Shown here piece by piece: positions 52,947-61,893 of a stretch of 64,000 bases of DNA (position 1 is the first letter of the stretch; each line of letters begins with the position of its first letter). A program made the translations under genes and the position numbers. This stretch comes from Massilia pinisoli (lineage in GTDB: Bacteria; Pseudomonadota; Gammaproteobacteria; Burkholderiales; Burkholderiaceae_D): positions 244,458-308,457 of the forward strand of contig NZ_JANUGW010000006.1 of the NCBI RefSeq assembly GCF_024753285.1. The letters are read 5' to 3'. The notes beneath the pieces are model-generated. The model was not told where the DNA came from, searched no databases, and saw only the letters and a list, made by a program, of their open reading frames with translations.

Positions 52947-53468
52947 ATGTTGATTCATAAAGGAAATTTCCTTAAGCGTAAGTCGGCGTCGATCCTGCTG
53001 GCGGCCGCGCTGACGGGTTTCGCGGGACCGCTGCCGCCTGCCCACGGCGCGGCGATCGCGGCGCCCACCGTGCGCGCGCCGGAGGCCGTGGCCGCGGAAT
53101 TCTACGACTGGTTCCTGGCGACGCTCGATGCCGACCAGGACCCGCTGTCCGACCGCTACGAACGTCTGCATGCGTACGTCGCGCAACCCCTCGTCGACCA
53201 GTTGCTGGCACGCGGCCAGGGCGCGGGCGACTACTTCCTGCAGTCGTCGCGCATCCGCGGCGCCTGGCTGCGCGCGCCCGTGCGCACCGCCGTCCTGCGC
53301 CGCCAGGCGCGCACGGCCGACGTCCTCGTCACGCTCGATGGCGGGGGCGATGCGCAGCACGACGTCGTGCTGACGATGGCGCTGGACAACGGCACCTGGA
53401 AAATCCGCAGCGTGAGCCGCGCGGCAGTCGATGCGTCCGAAAGTTCCCCAGGCCGGCCCGGTATTTGA
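52947..53468 (+). CDS. Exported DUF3828-like protein
   Basis: The 173-residue protein has a signal peptide (about residues 8-36: KRKSASILLAAALTGFAG) and a small alpha/beta domain. EFYDWFLATLDADQDPLSDR (about residues 51-70), LHAYVAQPLVDQLL and GAGDYFLQSSRIRGAW follow the DUF3828 pattern (YbjP/YqhG-like lipid-envelope proteins). GGGAG lies six bases before the ATG. It precedes the tubulin-like operon by 133 bases on the same strand, and may belong to it or be separate. Confidence 0.6.
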   Translation: MLIHKGNFLKRKSASILLAAALTGFAGPLPPAHGAAIAAPTVRAPEAVAAEFYDWFLATLDADQDPLSDRYERLHAYVAQPLVDQLLARGQGAGDYFLQSSRIRGAWLRAPVRTAVLRRQARTADVLVTLDGGGDAQHDVVLTMALDNGTWKIRSVSRAAVDASESSPGRPGI

Positions 53469-53601
53469 TCCCGGAAGCACAGCTACGCGCTACTCCGTGA
53501 ACAGGGCGCCGTCGCCTTGATCCCGGCGCTATGATTCCAAAACGATAACGGGCCCGAGTTTGAGCGGCCCGCGATCCTTTTGACGAATCGACGGTGAGCG
53601 C

Positions 53602-55098
53602 ATGGCATACCGATGGGAAACGCCGACCAGCGTCTGGCTGGAGGACGAGCGCAGCGGGCAGTTCGAGCTGGCGTCCAGCGACGGGCTGGGCCGGATCGAC
53701 TGGCAGGCCGCCGCGCGCGGCCGCCTGGCCGACTGCGCGCACCTGCTCGGCGCCTCGCTGCCGCAGTCGTGCGACCACGCGGCCATCTATCCGGAAGGGT
53801 TCGCGTTCTGCCCCACCTGCGGCCGGCCGCTCGCACGCCTCGGCGCCGCGCCGGAGCGCCATCCGGACTGGTGGGGGCCGTACGCCGACGCGCTGCTGCC
53901 CCGCCACGTGCCGCACGGCCTGCCCGTGACGTCGCTGGCGCTGGGCGACAGCCTCGAGGAACGGCCGCCCGCGCCGGAGGTCGGCCGCTTCGACACCGCG
54001 ATGCCGCCGCCGCCGAACGCCCATTGCGTGTTCGCGGCCGGCACCTACGGCTTTCCCGAACAGCGCCTGCTCGCGCTGGCGCCGGGGCGCGGCGTGCTGC
54101 AATACTGGGATCCGCTGGCCGAGGTCTGGCACGTGATGGTGCCGGAAGAGGGCACGGCCGATCTCGCGTTCGGCGCATCCGACTACGGCTGGCTGCCGAT
54201 GACGCACCTGCAGGTGCCCGCGCGGCGCGGCGACGTGGCGCTCGTGCCCACGGCGCGCGGGCTGTACCGCCTCGGCGTGAATCCCGTCAGCGAGACGTGC
54301 CGCACGGAGGCCGTGCTGGCTGCGCCCGTCGTCGCGGCGCCCGGACTGATGCGGCGCCAGCTGGGCGTCCTCGTGCGCAATCCGGGCGGCACGCTGGGCC
54401 TGTGCGCGCTGGGTGCCGACCTGTCCCCGGGCCCGCAATTCGATTGCGGCGCGCTGCCGCTGACCGGCTGGACGCGTCCCATCGGCTACGACGGCCAACT
54501 GTTCTGGCTGCACGGCGAGGGCCAGCTCGTGTGGCGACCGGGCGAGGCGCCGCGCCGGCTCGCGTGGCCCGACACGTGGCTGCCCAGCCTCGACCTCGGC
54601 GGCCCAACGTTGAGCCGCGACGGCCGCATGTGGCTGATCGGGCACGACGGCCAGTCGTATTCATTCCTCGAACTGGGCGTGGAACGGCCGCAGCGCGAAG
54701 CGATCGACGGCGCGCGCCTCGGCTTCGCCAACCTGCTGTTCCGGCGCGGCCATCCCGTCGTCGACGAGCCGTGGTCCGGCGAGCACGTCGAAGACCAGCA
54801 CGAGGACGATTCCCTCGTGCTGCCGCTGCTGCGCAGCTTCAACAATAACCGCAGCCAGCCCAGCGGCCTCGTGCTGCGCTTCCACAAATACACGGGCCGC
54901 GCGGAAGATGCGCTGGCCAACCGCGTGATCGCCCGCACCACGGTGGAGTGGATCGGCCGGCGCAACGTGATCCTGGACGAAGTGGCGCGCCTCGCGCGGC
55001 CGCTCGAGTGCGTCCCCTTCGTCTACGCCAACCGCCTGTGGCTGCACCACCCAGACTGGAACCGGATCCGCGGCTGGAACCTGGACGTGCCGACGTGA
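53602..55098 (+). CDS. Zinc-ribbon-containing protein, first gene of the tubulin-like operon
   Basis: The 498-residue protein has no signal peptide or membrane helix. One CPTCGRPL motif (about residues 69-76), preceded by Cys in QSCDH (about residue 57), suggests a small zinc knuckle. The rest is rich in Trp, Gly and beta-strand-like segments (YWDPLAEVWHVM, LPLTGWTRPIGYDGQLFW) and may be a beta-propeller-like or WD-like fold. The ending RTTVEWIGRRNVILDEVARL is helical. I do not recognise a family. A GTGA overlap links it to the next gene, and a TATGAT (53530-53535) upstream may be the operon's -10. Confidence 0.6.
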   Translation: MAYRWETPTSVWLEDERSGQFELASSDGLGRIDWQAAARGRLADCAHLLGASLPQSCDHAAIYPEGFAFCPTCGRPLARLGAAPERHPDWWGPYADALLPRHVPHGLPVTSLALGDSLEERPPAPEVGRFDTAMPPPPNAHCVFAAGTYGFPEQRLLALAPGRGVLQYWDPLAEVWHVMVPEEGTADLAFGASDYGWLPMTHLQVPARRGDVALVPTARGLYRLGVNPVSETCRTEAVLAAPVVAAPGLMRRQLGVLVRNPGGTLGLCALGADLSPGPQFDCGALPLTGWTRPIGYDGQLFWLHGEGQLVWRPGEAPRRLAWPDTWLPSLDLGGPTLSRDGRMWLIGHDGQSYSFLELGVERPQREAIDGARLGFANLLFRRGHPVVDEPWSGEHVEDQHEDDSLVLPLLRSFNNNRSQPSGLVLRFHKYTGRAEDALANRVIARTTVEWIGRRNVILDEVARLARPLECVPFVYANRLWLHHPDWNRIRGWNLDVPT

Positions 55099-56576
55099 GG
55101 GCCGCCCGCGTTTTCATCCTGCTTCTCGCGCTGTGCGGCATCGCGCCCGCGTGGGCCGTGCCGCAAGTGGTGCTCGTGCAGAACTCGGGCTGGATGGAGC
55201 CGTTTTATACGGACCCGCACTCGCCGTTCAAGCCGCTGGTGGCGGCGCTGGCGGGCAGCGTCGCGCAGCCGGGCGACGCGCTCGTGCTCGCGGCATTCAA
55301 CCAGTCGCTGCCCGGTGCGCCGTCGCCGCGCGCGCTGCTGTCCGAGCAGGTGACCGACGCCACTGCCGCGCACGTGCAGGCGGCGCTGGCGGGGCTGGAC
55401 ACGGCGCGGAAGCCTGGCGGTGCTGCGCTCGCCGACACGGACCTGGGCGAGGCCGTCGAGACGACGATCAGCCGCGTGCTGGACGGGAAGGGCGGCCTCG
55501 TCTGGCTCGTGACGAACAACCGCAACAGCCCGAACAACGACCAGGCGACCGCCCAGCGCAACCGCGAATTCTATGCGCTGATCCACAAGGGCGCGAGGAT
55601 CACGAAGGCGCTCGCGTTCCCGCTGCGCATGCCGGTGCAGGGCCAGCACTACCGCGCGAACGGCCTGATGGTGTACGTGTTCGCCGTCGGCCCGGACGGC
55701 GCGCGCGCCCTCGATGCGCTGCTCGCGTCAGGGCGCGTGCGGCGCGTGATCACGGAACCGCCCGCGCGCCTGAAACCGCTCGACCGCGACACGGTGCGCC
55801 TCGTGCCGCGCAAGGTCGAGGACGCGCCCGGCGTCGAGTTCTCGATGGATGCGGCGGGCCGGTTGCGCGCCGACGTCGCGCCGGACGCGCGCACGCCCAG
55901 CGCCACGATCCGCTGGCAGCTGGAAAACACGATGTATCCGTACACGATCGAGGATGCGACCCTGTCCGCACGCTCCGTGCTGGGCGGCGAGAACCGCCCG
56001 ATTCAGCTGCACACGACCGCCGTCACGGGGCTCGCGCCGGGCCGCACGGAACCGCTCGTGTCGACCGTGCAGCTGCCCGTCGCGCAACTGCCCGGCAAAT
56101 GGTCGCTGGCGGCGCTGAAATCCGCCGGGTCCGCGTACGTGCTGCCGGGCCGCATCGAGCTGCACCTGCAGGGCCAGAAGCTGGAACTGTCGCAGGCGTT
56201 CCGCGCGCGGATGGCGGCATTGTTCCCGGGCGACCCGCTGCCGGACATCTTCACGCCGCCGGCCGACGTCCAGGCGTCGACGGCCGTGCTGCCCGTCGAG
56301 GTGCACGTCCACTACGGCTCCGGGCCGCTCGTCGCATTGCTGGGCGGCGGCCTCGCGCTGCTGGCGGCGGGCGCCGGCGCCGCGTACGCGTACGGCCGGC
56401 CGCGCCGGGTGCAGCTCGTCGTGGAGGACGAACTGCGCACCGTGCACACGCGGGCCGGGGCCACGCAACCGATCTACGACAAGGCGGGCAACGAGGTCGC
56501 CCGCCTGAAGACAACCATGTTCGGCCACCAGTTGCTCGACCTGCGCGAAGGTGCGCAGGTGCGGCTCGGCCGATGA
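55095..56576 (+). CDS. Signal-anchored vWA-like membrane protein of the tubulin-like operon
   Basis: The 493-residue protein starts at a GTG that overlaps the previous stop (GTGA). A signal peptide (FILLLALCGIAPAWAV, about residues 7-22) is followed by a large extracytoplasmic part that opens with VVLVQNSGWMEPF, where a vWA domain would have DxSxS; here it reads N-S-G-W, so the metal site looks degenerate. One helix (about residues 415-435, LVALLGGGLALLAAGAGAAY) leads to a cytoplasmic tail with VQLVVEDELRTVHTR and IYDKAGNEVARL. It could connect an envelope function to the tubulin-like protein inside. The vWA call is tentative. Confidence 0.55.
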   Translation: MRAARVFILLLALCGIAPAWAVPQVVLVQNSGWMEPFYTDPHSPFKPLVAALAGSVAQPGDALVLAAFNQSLPGAPSPRALLSEQVTDATAAHVQAALAGLDTARKPGGAALADTDLGEAVETTISRVLDGKGGLVWLVTNNRNSPNNDQATAQRNREFYALIHKGARITKALAFPLRMPVQGQHYRANGLMVYVFAVGPDGARALDALLASGRVRRVITEPPARLKPLDRDTVRLVPRKVEDAPGVEFSMDAAGRLRADVAPDARTPSATIRWQLENTMYPYTIEDATLSARSVLGGENRPIQLHTTAVTGLAPGRTEPLVSTVQLPVAQLPGKWSLAALKSAGSAYVLPGRIELHLQGQKLELSQAFRARMAALFPGDPLPDIFTPPADVQASTAVLPVEVHVHYGSGPLVALLGGGLALLAAGAGAAYAYGRPRRVQLVVEDELRTVHTRAGATQPIYDKAGNEVARLKTTMFGHQLLDLREGAQVRLGR

Positions 56577-57079
56577 ACCCACCAGGAACCGCGACCATGC
56601 AGAACGCCCACACGAAACCAAACCCGCCGGCGCCCGACACCGCGAACACCGACCCCGGCTTCAAGCTGCCCGGCCAGGACGCTGCGACGCCGCACGACGG
56701 CCTGCCGAAGACGACGCCCGACACCGCGACGCAGCCCGTCGAGATCGCGCCCGGCGGCGCCACCAATACGAGCGCGGCGCCGCTGCGCGACACGGCGGGG
56801 CGCGACATGGCGATCGCCGCCGTCGTCTTCGCCGTGCTGCTCGTGATTTACTTTTTCGTGCGGAACGCGTACGTGCACCACCTCGTCGTCAAGCGCGTGG
56901 CGCCGTCGTCCGCGGGAAGCGCCGGATGGCTGCTGTTCGTCGGCATGGGCTTCCTGTCGGCCGCCGTCGTGCTGGCCATCGTCAACGCGAGCCGCTACCT
57001 GACGCCCGCGATCACCGGACCGCTGGTCGTCGTCGGCGTCGTCACGCTGGTCGCCGCCTTCTTCGTCGGCCGCCGCTGA
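56573..57079 (+). CDS. Small membrane protein of the tubulin-like operon
   Basis: The 168-residue protein has an N-terminal disordered part rich in Pro, Thr, Asn and Ala (about residues 1-70) and three hydrophobic segments (about 78-96, MAIAAVVFAVLLVIYFFV; about 115-135; about 145-165). I do not recognise a family. The ATG at 56573 overlaps the previous stop (ATGA). An ATG at 56597 has AGGAACC upstream and is the alternative. It lies 17 bases before the tubulin-like gene and may anchor or tune it. Confidence 0.6.
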   Translation: MNPPGTATMQNAHTKPNPPAPDTANTDPGFKLPGQDAATPHDGLPKTTPDTATQPVEIAPGGATNTSAAPLRDTAGRDMAIAAVVFAVLLVIYFFVRNAYVHHLVVKRVAPSSAGSAGWLLFVGMGFLSAAVVLAIVNASRYLTPAITGPLVVVGVVTLVAAFFVGRR

Positions 57080-57096
57080 ATTTCAAAGAGACCACC

Positions 57097-60000
57097 ATGG
57101 CAGATTTTCCTGATCCCGCATCCCTGGGCAACAAAGCAGAATTGAAAGTCGACCTCCGTCCGACGCTGTTCATCGGCGCCGGCGGCACCGGCATGGAAGT
57201 CATGATGCGCATCCGCCGCCGCATCCTCGCGGCCGTGTGGAACCGCAGGCATCCGACCCGCGTCGATTCCATCGCCGACTTCCCCGTCGCGCGCTTCCTC
57301 CACTTCGATCTCGATGCGAACGCCGTCATCGACGAGGGCAAGTCGCAGCGCACGGACCCGTGGTTCGAGCTGGTGAAACTGACGGACGAAGAACGCCTCG
57401 TCGAACCGCTCGACCTGCCGCAATACCACGAGTCGGACGACAGCCTCGCGCGGTTCCCGCTGATCGAGAACTGGATGCCGCTGCGGCCGAAGAAACTGCG
57501 CTCGCTGGGCATCGACCCGTCGAAGGGCGCGGGCCAGATCCGCGCGCTGGCGCGTTTGTACCTGTTCGACAAATACCCGAAGCTGCGCGGCCGCATCAAG
57601 GGCGCGCTGAATTTCTTGAGCAGTAACGCGGGCATCGAGCGCAAGGAGAATTACCAGCGCCTGGGCCTGCAGGTCGATACGTCGAAATTCCGCATCGTCG
57701 TCATCGCGTCGAACGCGGGCGGCACCGGTGCGGGCAGCGCCATCGACCTCGGCTGGATTGCGAAGGCCGTCGCGCGCCAGGAGGTGTCGGACAGCCAGGT
57801 CGACCTCGTGATGTTCCTGCCGTCCGGCTATGCGAAAGCGAACAAGGAACGCACGGAGGCCAATGCGTACGCCACGTTGATGGAGCTGGAGACGAGCATG
57901 CGCGACATGAACGCGCGCGTGCAGTGGATGGAGCCGGACAGCATCGTCGGCCGCGGCACGCCGTTCGACGACGTGTATTTCGTCGATACGGCCAACCTCG
58001 CGAACAAGGCCACGCAGGACGTGAAGGACGTGTACCAGATGGTGGCGGACACGCTGTTCGAGGATTTCGCATCGGCCGATTTCGCCAACCGCAAGCGTTC
58101 CGTCGCGGTCAACCAGCAACAGCACAAGCTGGGGCCGTACAACCCGCGCGTGCCGGAGCAGCGCTTCGGCGACATGCGCCTGTCGTACTCGAAGGTGTAT
58201 TCGGCATTCGGCCAGGCCGTGCTCGACACGCAGCAAAGCCTGCGCGAAGACATCCGTGCGTACGAACTGGCGGCGCTGATGGTGAAGGCGTTCTTCGGCC
58301 TCGTGGCCGCCGACGGCACGGCCGCGCGGCGCGCCACAGATCAGGAACGCGACGCGTTTATGCGCGAGCAGATGGGCATGGCCGAGCACCCGTTCGCGGA
58401 ATTCCCCGATTTTAAAAAGGGCACCGTCGACGTCACGCCGTTCCCCGAATACGCGCTGACGGACATGCTCCTGCTCGACAAGGACCAGCGCTCGCTGCTG
58501 GAACGGGTCGAGAGCAAGGTGCAGCTGGAGATGGACCGCATCATGGCGTCGTACGACTTGAAGTTGTGGCGCGAGAAGGTCGTCGAGCTGCTGCCGCATC
58601 TGGAACGCGACGCGATCCGCGAGGCCGGCGCGACGGCGGAGACGAGCGAGGACCGCATCAAGCGCCATACGGGCGAGCTGCTCGCGCAACTGCGGCTGAA
58701 CGTGCGGGGCCGCCTGTACATGCTGCTGGACGACCGCAAGCAGGGCGGCCTCGAATTCGTGCTGTCGTTGCTGGAACAGGTGAAGGCGCGCCTGGCGCAG
58801 CGCGATCTCGCGAACGTCCAGCGCAACGGCAAGCGCTACCGCGACGTGCGCGACGCGCTGCGCACGCGCCAGGTCGAGGAATCGCTGAACAACCTCACGC
58901 AGGCTGCGGGTCGCCTGTTCGGCAAGGATGCGCAGGCGCGCGAGATCATGAACCACCTGAAGCGCGACATCGCGGATTACCTGCGCTTCCACCTGCTCGC
59001 CGTCGCGGCGGGGCAGGCCGTCGAGGTGATGCACAGCCTGTCGGGGTGGCTCGGCGAACCGCAGGCGCCGGACGAGCACGGGCAAGTGCGCTGGAGCGGC
59101 GTCGCCGGCGAATTCCAGGAAGGGCGGCGCAATGTGGGCGCGATGCTGGCGGCCGTCGACCAGCGCATCGGGCAACTGCGCGCCGACGCCCGCCAGGAGC
59201 ACGCCACCTACATCAAGCTTGCGAGCGACGTGCTGCCGGAACCCGTGCGGCTGACGGGCGACGTGAGCGCATGGAGCGAAGAGGTGCTGCTGGAATTCGG
59301 CGGTTCGGCGCGGCTGTTCCCGCAGCTGGGCGACGAGCGCATGCGGTCCGACCTGCTGCTGAAACTGTTCCGGCGCGCGCAACTGCAGCTGTCGGGCGAG
59401 CAGGCCGTGGCCGAGATCCCGGATCCGCTCGTCGAGCGCCTCGGCACGATGTCGCCGCAGGAGCGGCATCGCATCTTCTCCGAGTGGATCAAGAGCGCCA
59501 TGCCGTGGATTAACGCGCGCTTCTCGGCCGAGTTCACCCCGAGCGCGGACCAGTTCAAGTGCTTCATCGGCGTGGGCGACCCGGCCGCGTGGCGCAAGCT
59601 GGAACCCGAAATCCGCGCCGCCGTGCCGACCGGGTTCTTCCACGGCGACCTCGTGTCGGTCGTGAACACGGGCGTGCCGGGACGCGCCGTCTGCTACATC
59701 GAATTGTCCGGCTATCCGATGACGGTGCTGCGGGGGCTGCCGACATGGCGCGCCAGCTACCAGATCGAGAACCCGAAGATACCCACGCACCTGCACTTCG
59801 ATTCGACAAGGTTCCGCCATCCGATCTCGCCGTCGATGGACGAGCTCAATCGCCTCGCGGACGACTACGAATTCTTCCTCGCCGCGATCGCGCTGGGCGT
59901 CCTGCGCCGCAAGCAGGACGCGGGCGACCGCGAGGCCGCGTTCCAGCCGCGCGGGCAATACCTGTTCGAGGTCGAGCCGGGATCGGGCGAATGGCTCCAG

Positions 60001-60822
60001 ATCGGCAACGAATATGCGATCCGCTCGAACGGCCTGCCGCCGTACTACCGCGAGCAGGTGATCGCGGCGACGCGCCAGCGCCTCGCGGCGATGGGTCCGC
60101 ACCAGCTGGCGCTGCTGGCCGCGCTGATGCGCCACTACCAGTTGCGCGTGTACGAGCCGAAGCTGGAAGTGGACGAGACGGGCGCGCAGCTGCCGTCGCC
60201 GTCGCTGCCGTACATCACGGCACGGCGCCTGTACGACCAGTGGATGCGGCGCGCGGTGTCCATCGACCCGCAGCTGTCGCCCGCACAGGTCGAGGCCGCG
60301 CTGGCGCAGCTCGACACGTGGACGGAGACGGTGCCCGATTCTGCGTCCGATGCCTACGCGTGGGAAGTGGAGCGGCCAGCCGACAAGCGCGTGATCCGGC
60401 CCGAATTCCTTGCCACCGACACGCGCGCCGCGCAGGCGCTGGAACGCCGCGCGACGGCACCCGCGCTGCCGTCCGCGCAGTACGCGCCGGCCGAACCCAC
60501 CGTCGTTGCGCCGACACCCGGCGCACCGGAGGGCGTAACCGCACCGAGCCTCGGGCCGGCCGCGTACGTCGTCGGTGCCACGTCCATTCCGGCGCGCTAC
60601 AAGGTGTTCGTGGGCGGCGTCCAGCGCGGGCCGTTCGCGCTCGAGGAAGTCGTGCAGCAGCTCACGCGCGGCGAGATCGATGCGGGCACGCGCATCTGGA
60701 ACATGCAGTGGAATCCGCGCACGGACAAGTGGAAGACGGTCGGCGACATCCCCGAGGTGATGGGGGCCATCGAAACCGCGATCCCCGATCCGGACGACGA
60801 CGCCATCCCGGATCCGGAATAA
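57097..60822 (+). CDS. Large tubulin/FtsZ-like GTPase (tubulin_2 type) with C-terminal GYF domain
   Basis: The 1241-residue protein opens with LRPTLFIGAGGTGMEVMMRI (about residues 20-39), a Rossmann-like nucleotide-binding start, and has SNAGGTGAGSAIDLGWIAKA (about residues 203-222), which matches the tubulin/FtsZ signature GGTGSG. The body (to about residue 1000) is far longer than FtsZ (about 380) and continues with helical and mixed segments, including a kinase-free region with ERVESKVQLEMDRI. A GYF_2 domain (YKVFVGGVQRGPFALEEVVQ, with WNPRTDKWKTVGDIPEV) ends it at about residues 1165-1220. Such large tubulin-like proteins are known in FtsZ-like families proposed to act in membrane remodelling. 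It overlaps nothing and follows the small membrane protein by 17 bases. Confidence 0.8.
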   Translation: MADFPDPASLGNKAELKVDLRPTLFIGAGGTGMEVMMRIRRRILAAVWNRRHPTRVDSIADFPVARFLHFDLDANAVIDEGKSQRTDPWFELVKLTDEERLVEPLDLPQYHESDDSLARFPLIENWMPLRPKKLRSLGIDPSKGAGQIRALARLYLFDKYPKLRGRIKGALNFLSSNAGIERKENYQRLGLQVDTSKFRIVVIASNAGGTGAGSAIDLGWIAKAVARQEVSDSQVDLVMFLPSGYAKANKERTEANAYATLMELETSMRDMNARVQWMEPDSIVGRGTPFDDVYFVDTANLANKATQDVKDVYQMVADTLFEDFASADFANRKRSVAVNQQQHKLGPYNPRVPEQRFGDMRLSYSKVYSAFGQAVLDTQQSLREDIRAYELAALMVKAFFGLVAADGTAARRATDQERDAFMREQMGMAEHPFAEFPDFKKGTVDVTPFPEYALTDMLLLDKDQRSLLERVESKVQLEMDRIMASYDLKLWREKVVELLPHLERDAIREAGATAETSEDRIKRHTGELLAQLRLNVRGRLYMLLDDRKQGGLEFVLSLLEQVKARLAQRDLANVQRNGKRYRDVRDALRTRQVEESLNNLTQAAGRLFGKDAQAREIMNHLKRDIADYLRFHLLAVAAGQAVEVMHSLSGWLGEPQAPDEHGQVRWSGVAGEFQEGRRNVGAMLAAVDQRIGQLRADARQEHATYIKLASDVLPEPVRLTGDVSAWSEEVLLEFGGSARLFPQLGDERMRSDLLLKLFRRAQLQLSGEQAVAEIPDPLVERLGTMSPQERHRIFSEWIKSAMPWINARFSAEFTPSADQFKCFIGVGDPAAWRKLEPEIRAAVPTGFFHGDLVSVVNTGVPGRAVCYIELSGYPMTVLRGLPTWRASYQIENPKIPTHLHFDSTRFRHPISPSMDELNRLADDYEFFLAAIALGVLRRKQDAGDREAAFQPRGQYLFEVEPGSGEWLQIGNEYAIRSNGLPPYYREQVIAATRQRLAAMGPHQLALLAALMRHYQLRVYEPKLEVDETGAQLPSPSLPYITARRLYDQWMRRAVSIDPQLSPAQVEAALAQLDTWTETVPDSASDAYAWEVERPADKRVIRPEFLATDTRAAQALERRATAPALPSAQYAPAEPTVVAPTPGAPEGVTAPSLGPAAYVVGATSIPARYKVFVGGVQRGPFALEEVVQQLTRGEIDAGTRIWNMQWNPRTDKWKTVGDIPEVMGAIETAIPDPDDDAIPDPE

Positions 60823-60831
60823 GGACGCGCC

Positions 60832-61887
60832 GTGCAGGACGAAGCGATCTACCGCTGCATCAACGCCGCCTGCGCGCGCGGCATGCCGCGCCGCGTGAAC
60901 TACTGCCCGTACTGCGGCACGGCGCAGGCGGACGGTGCGCCGGCGCCGTCACGAGAGGATGGGCGGCGCGCGGCCGCCATCGCCGGCGCGGAGGCTGCCG
61001 CTGCGCTGTCCGGCTGGTCCGATGCGCCCGGCACCGGCGAGGACGAAGCGCAGACGCCCGCGGTCACTGCAGGCGCCGCCGCGACGGCATCCGCCACGTC
61101 GGCGTCCGCCGCGGCGTCGACGACGTCCGCCGGCCCCGCCGCGCCCACGCCATCCGCGACCACGTTCGGCCACAGCGGCCGCTCCGTCGACCCGGCAGGC
61201 AGTGCGCCCGCCCGCGGCCGCGGCATCCCGTGGCCGCCGTCGCCCGCGCCGGCCGCCCGGCCGGCAGGCCGCCAGCCGATCCGTCTGCGCTGGTGGATCA
61301 TCGCGCTGGCCGTGCTGTGGGCCGTGTGGCTGTGGGCGAGACCGTCGGCGCACAAGATCGACAAGCGCATCGACGCGGCGATCGCGCTCGCCCAGTCCTG
61401 CCAGGGCAAGCAGGCACAGGACGAACTGATTGCGCTGCGCAAGAGCCGCGCCACGCCGGAGCAGCTGGAACGGCTGCAGCGGGCGCTGAACGACGCGTCG
61501 GGCGCGTGCACGCGCAAGCGCCAGCGCGCGAGCGCGTGGAGCGAGGCGAGCAGCGCCGTCGAATCTGCGCTGGCCGCCGGCAACGCGGAGCGGGCGCACA
61601 CGCGCCTGCAGGCGTTCACGAAGCGCTGGGGCGAGGACGACGACATGCGCGCGCTGAAGGCCCGCGTCGATGCGGCGCGCGGCGACCATCCGCTGGCCGT
61701 GCCGTCCCCAAGCGGGGACGCGCCGTCGGCGCGCAACCTCGTCCGGGAAGCGCGGGCGGACCTGGCGCGGGGCGACTACGGCGCCGCGCGCGACAAGATG
61801 GATTTATGTCTCACCATGGTCGACCCCACGGACCGCGACTGCGCCGCGTTGAAGCGCGATGCCGAGCGCGCGGCGGGCGGGCAATAA
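60832..61887 (+). CDS. Zinc-ribbon, single-helix membrane protein of the tubulin-like operon
   Basis: The 351-residue protein starts at a GTG with AAGGA before it. CINAAC and YCPYCGTAQ (about residues 9-32) form a zinc ribbon. A long Ala/Pro/Thr/Ser-rich linker follows (about 33-150), then a membrane helix (about residues 155-175, WWIIALAVLWAVWLWARP) and a helical C-terminal part (about 180-350: SCQGKQAQDELIALRKSRAT and LVREARADLARGDYGAARDK) that resembles TPR or coiled-coil repeats. No family is recognised. The gene starts nine bases after the tubulin-like stop and closes the operon, six bases from the convergent flavoprotein gene. Confidence 0.65.
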   Translation: MQDEAIYRCINAACARGMPRRVNYCPYCGTAQADGAPAPSREDGRRAAAIAGAEAAAALSGWSDAPGTGEDEAQTPAVTAGAAATASATSASAAASTTSAGPAAPTPSATTFGHSGRSVDPAGSAPARGRGIPWPPSPAPAARPAGRQPIRLRWWIIALAVLWAVWLWARPSAHKIDKRIDAAIALAQSCQGKQAQDELIALRKSRATPEQLERLQRALNDASGACTRKRQRASAWSEASSAVESALAAGNAERAHTRLQAFTKRWGEDDDMRALKARVDAARGDHPLAVPSPSGDAPSARNLVREARADLARGDYGAARDKMDLCLTMVDPTDRDCAALKRDAERAAGGQ

Positions 61888-61893
61888 CGGCCG

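Noticed and set aside
56995..60135. Open frame of over 1000 codons on the minus strand, antisense to the tubulin-like gene
   Set aside because: Its composition (Arg/His/Gln/Val-rich, no motif) is typical of the shadow of a GC-rich gene. The plus-strand gene carries the tubulin and GYF motifs.
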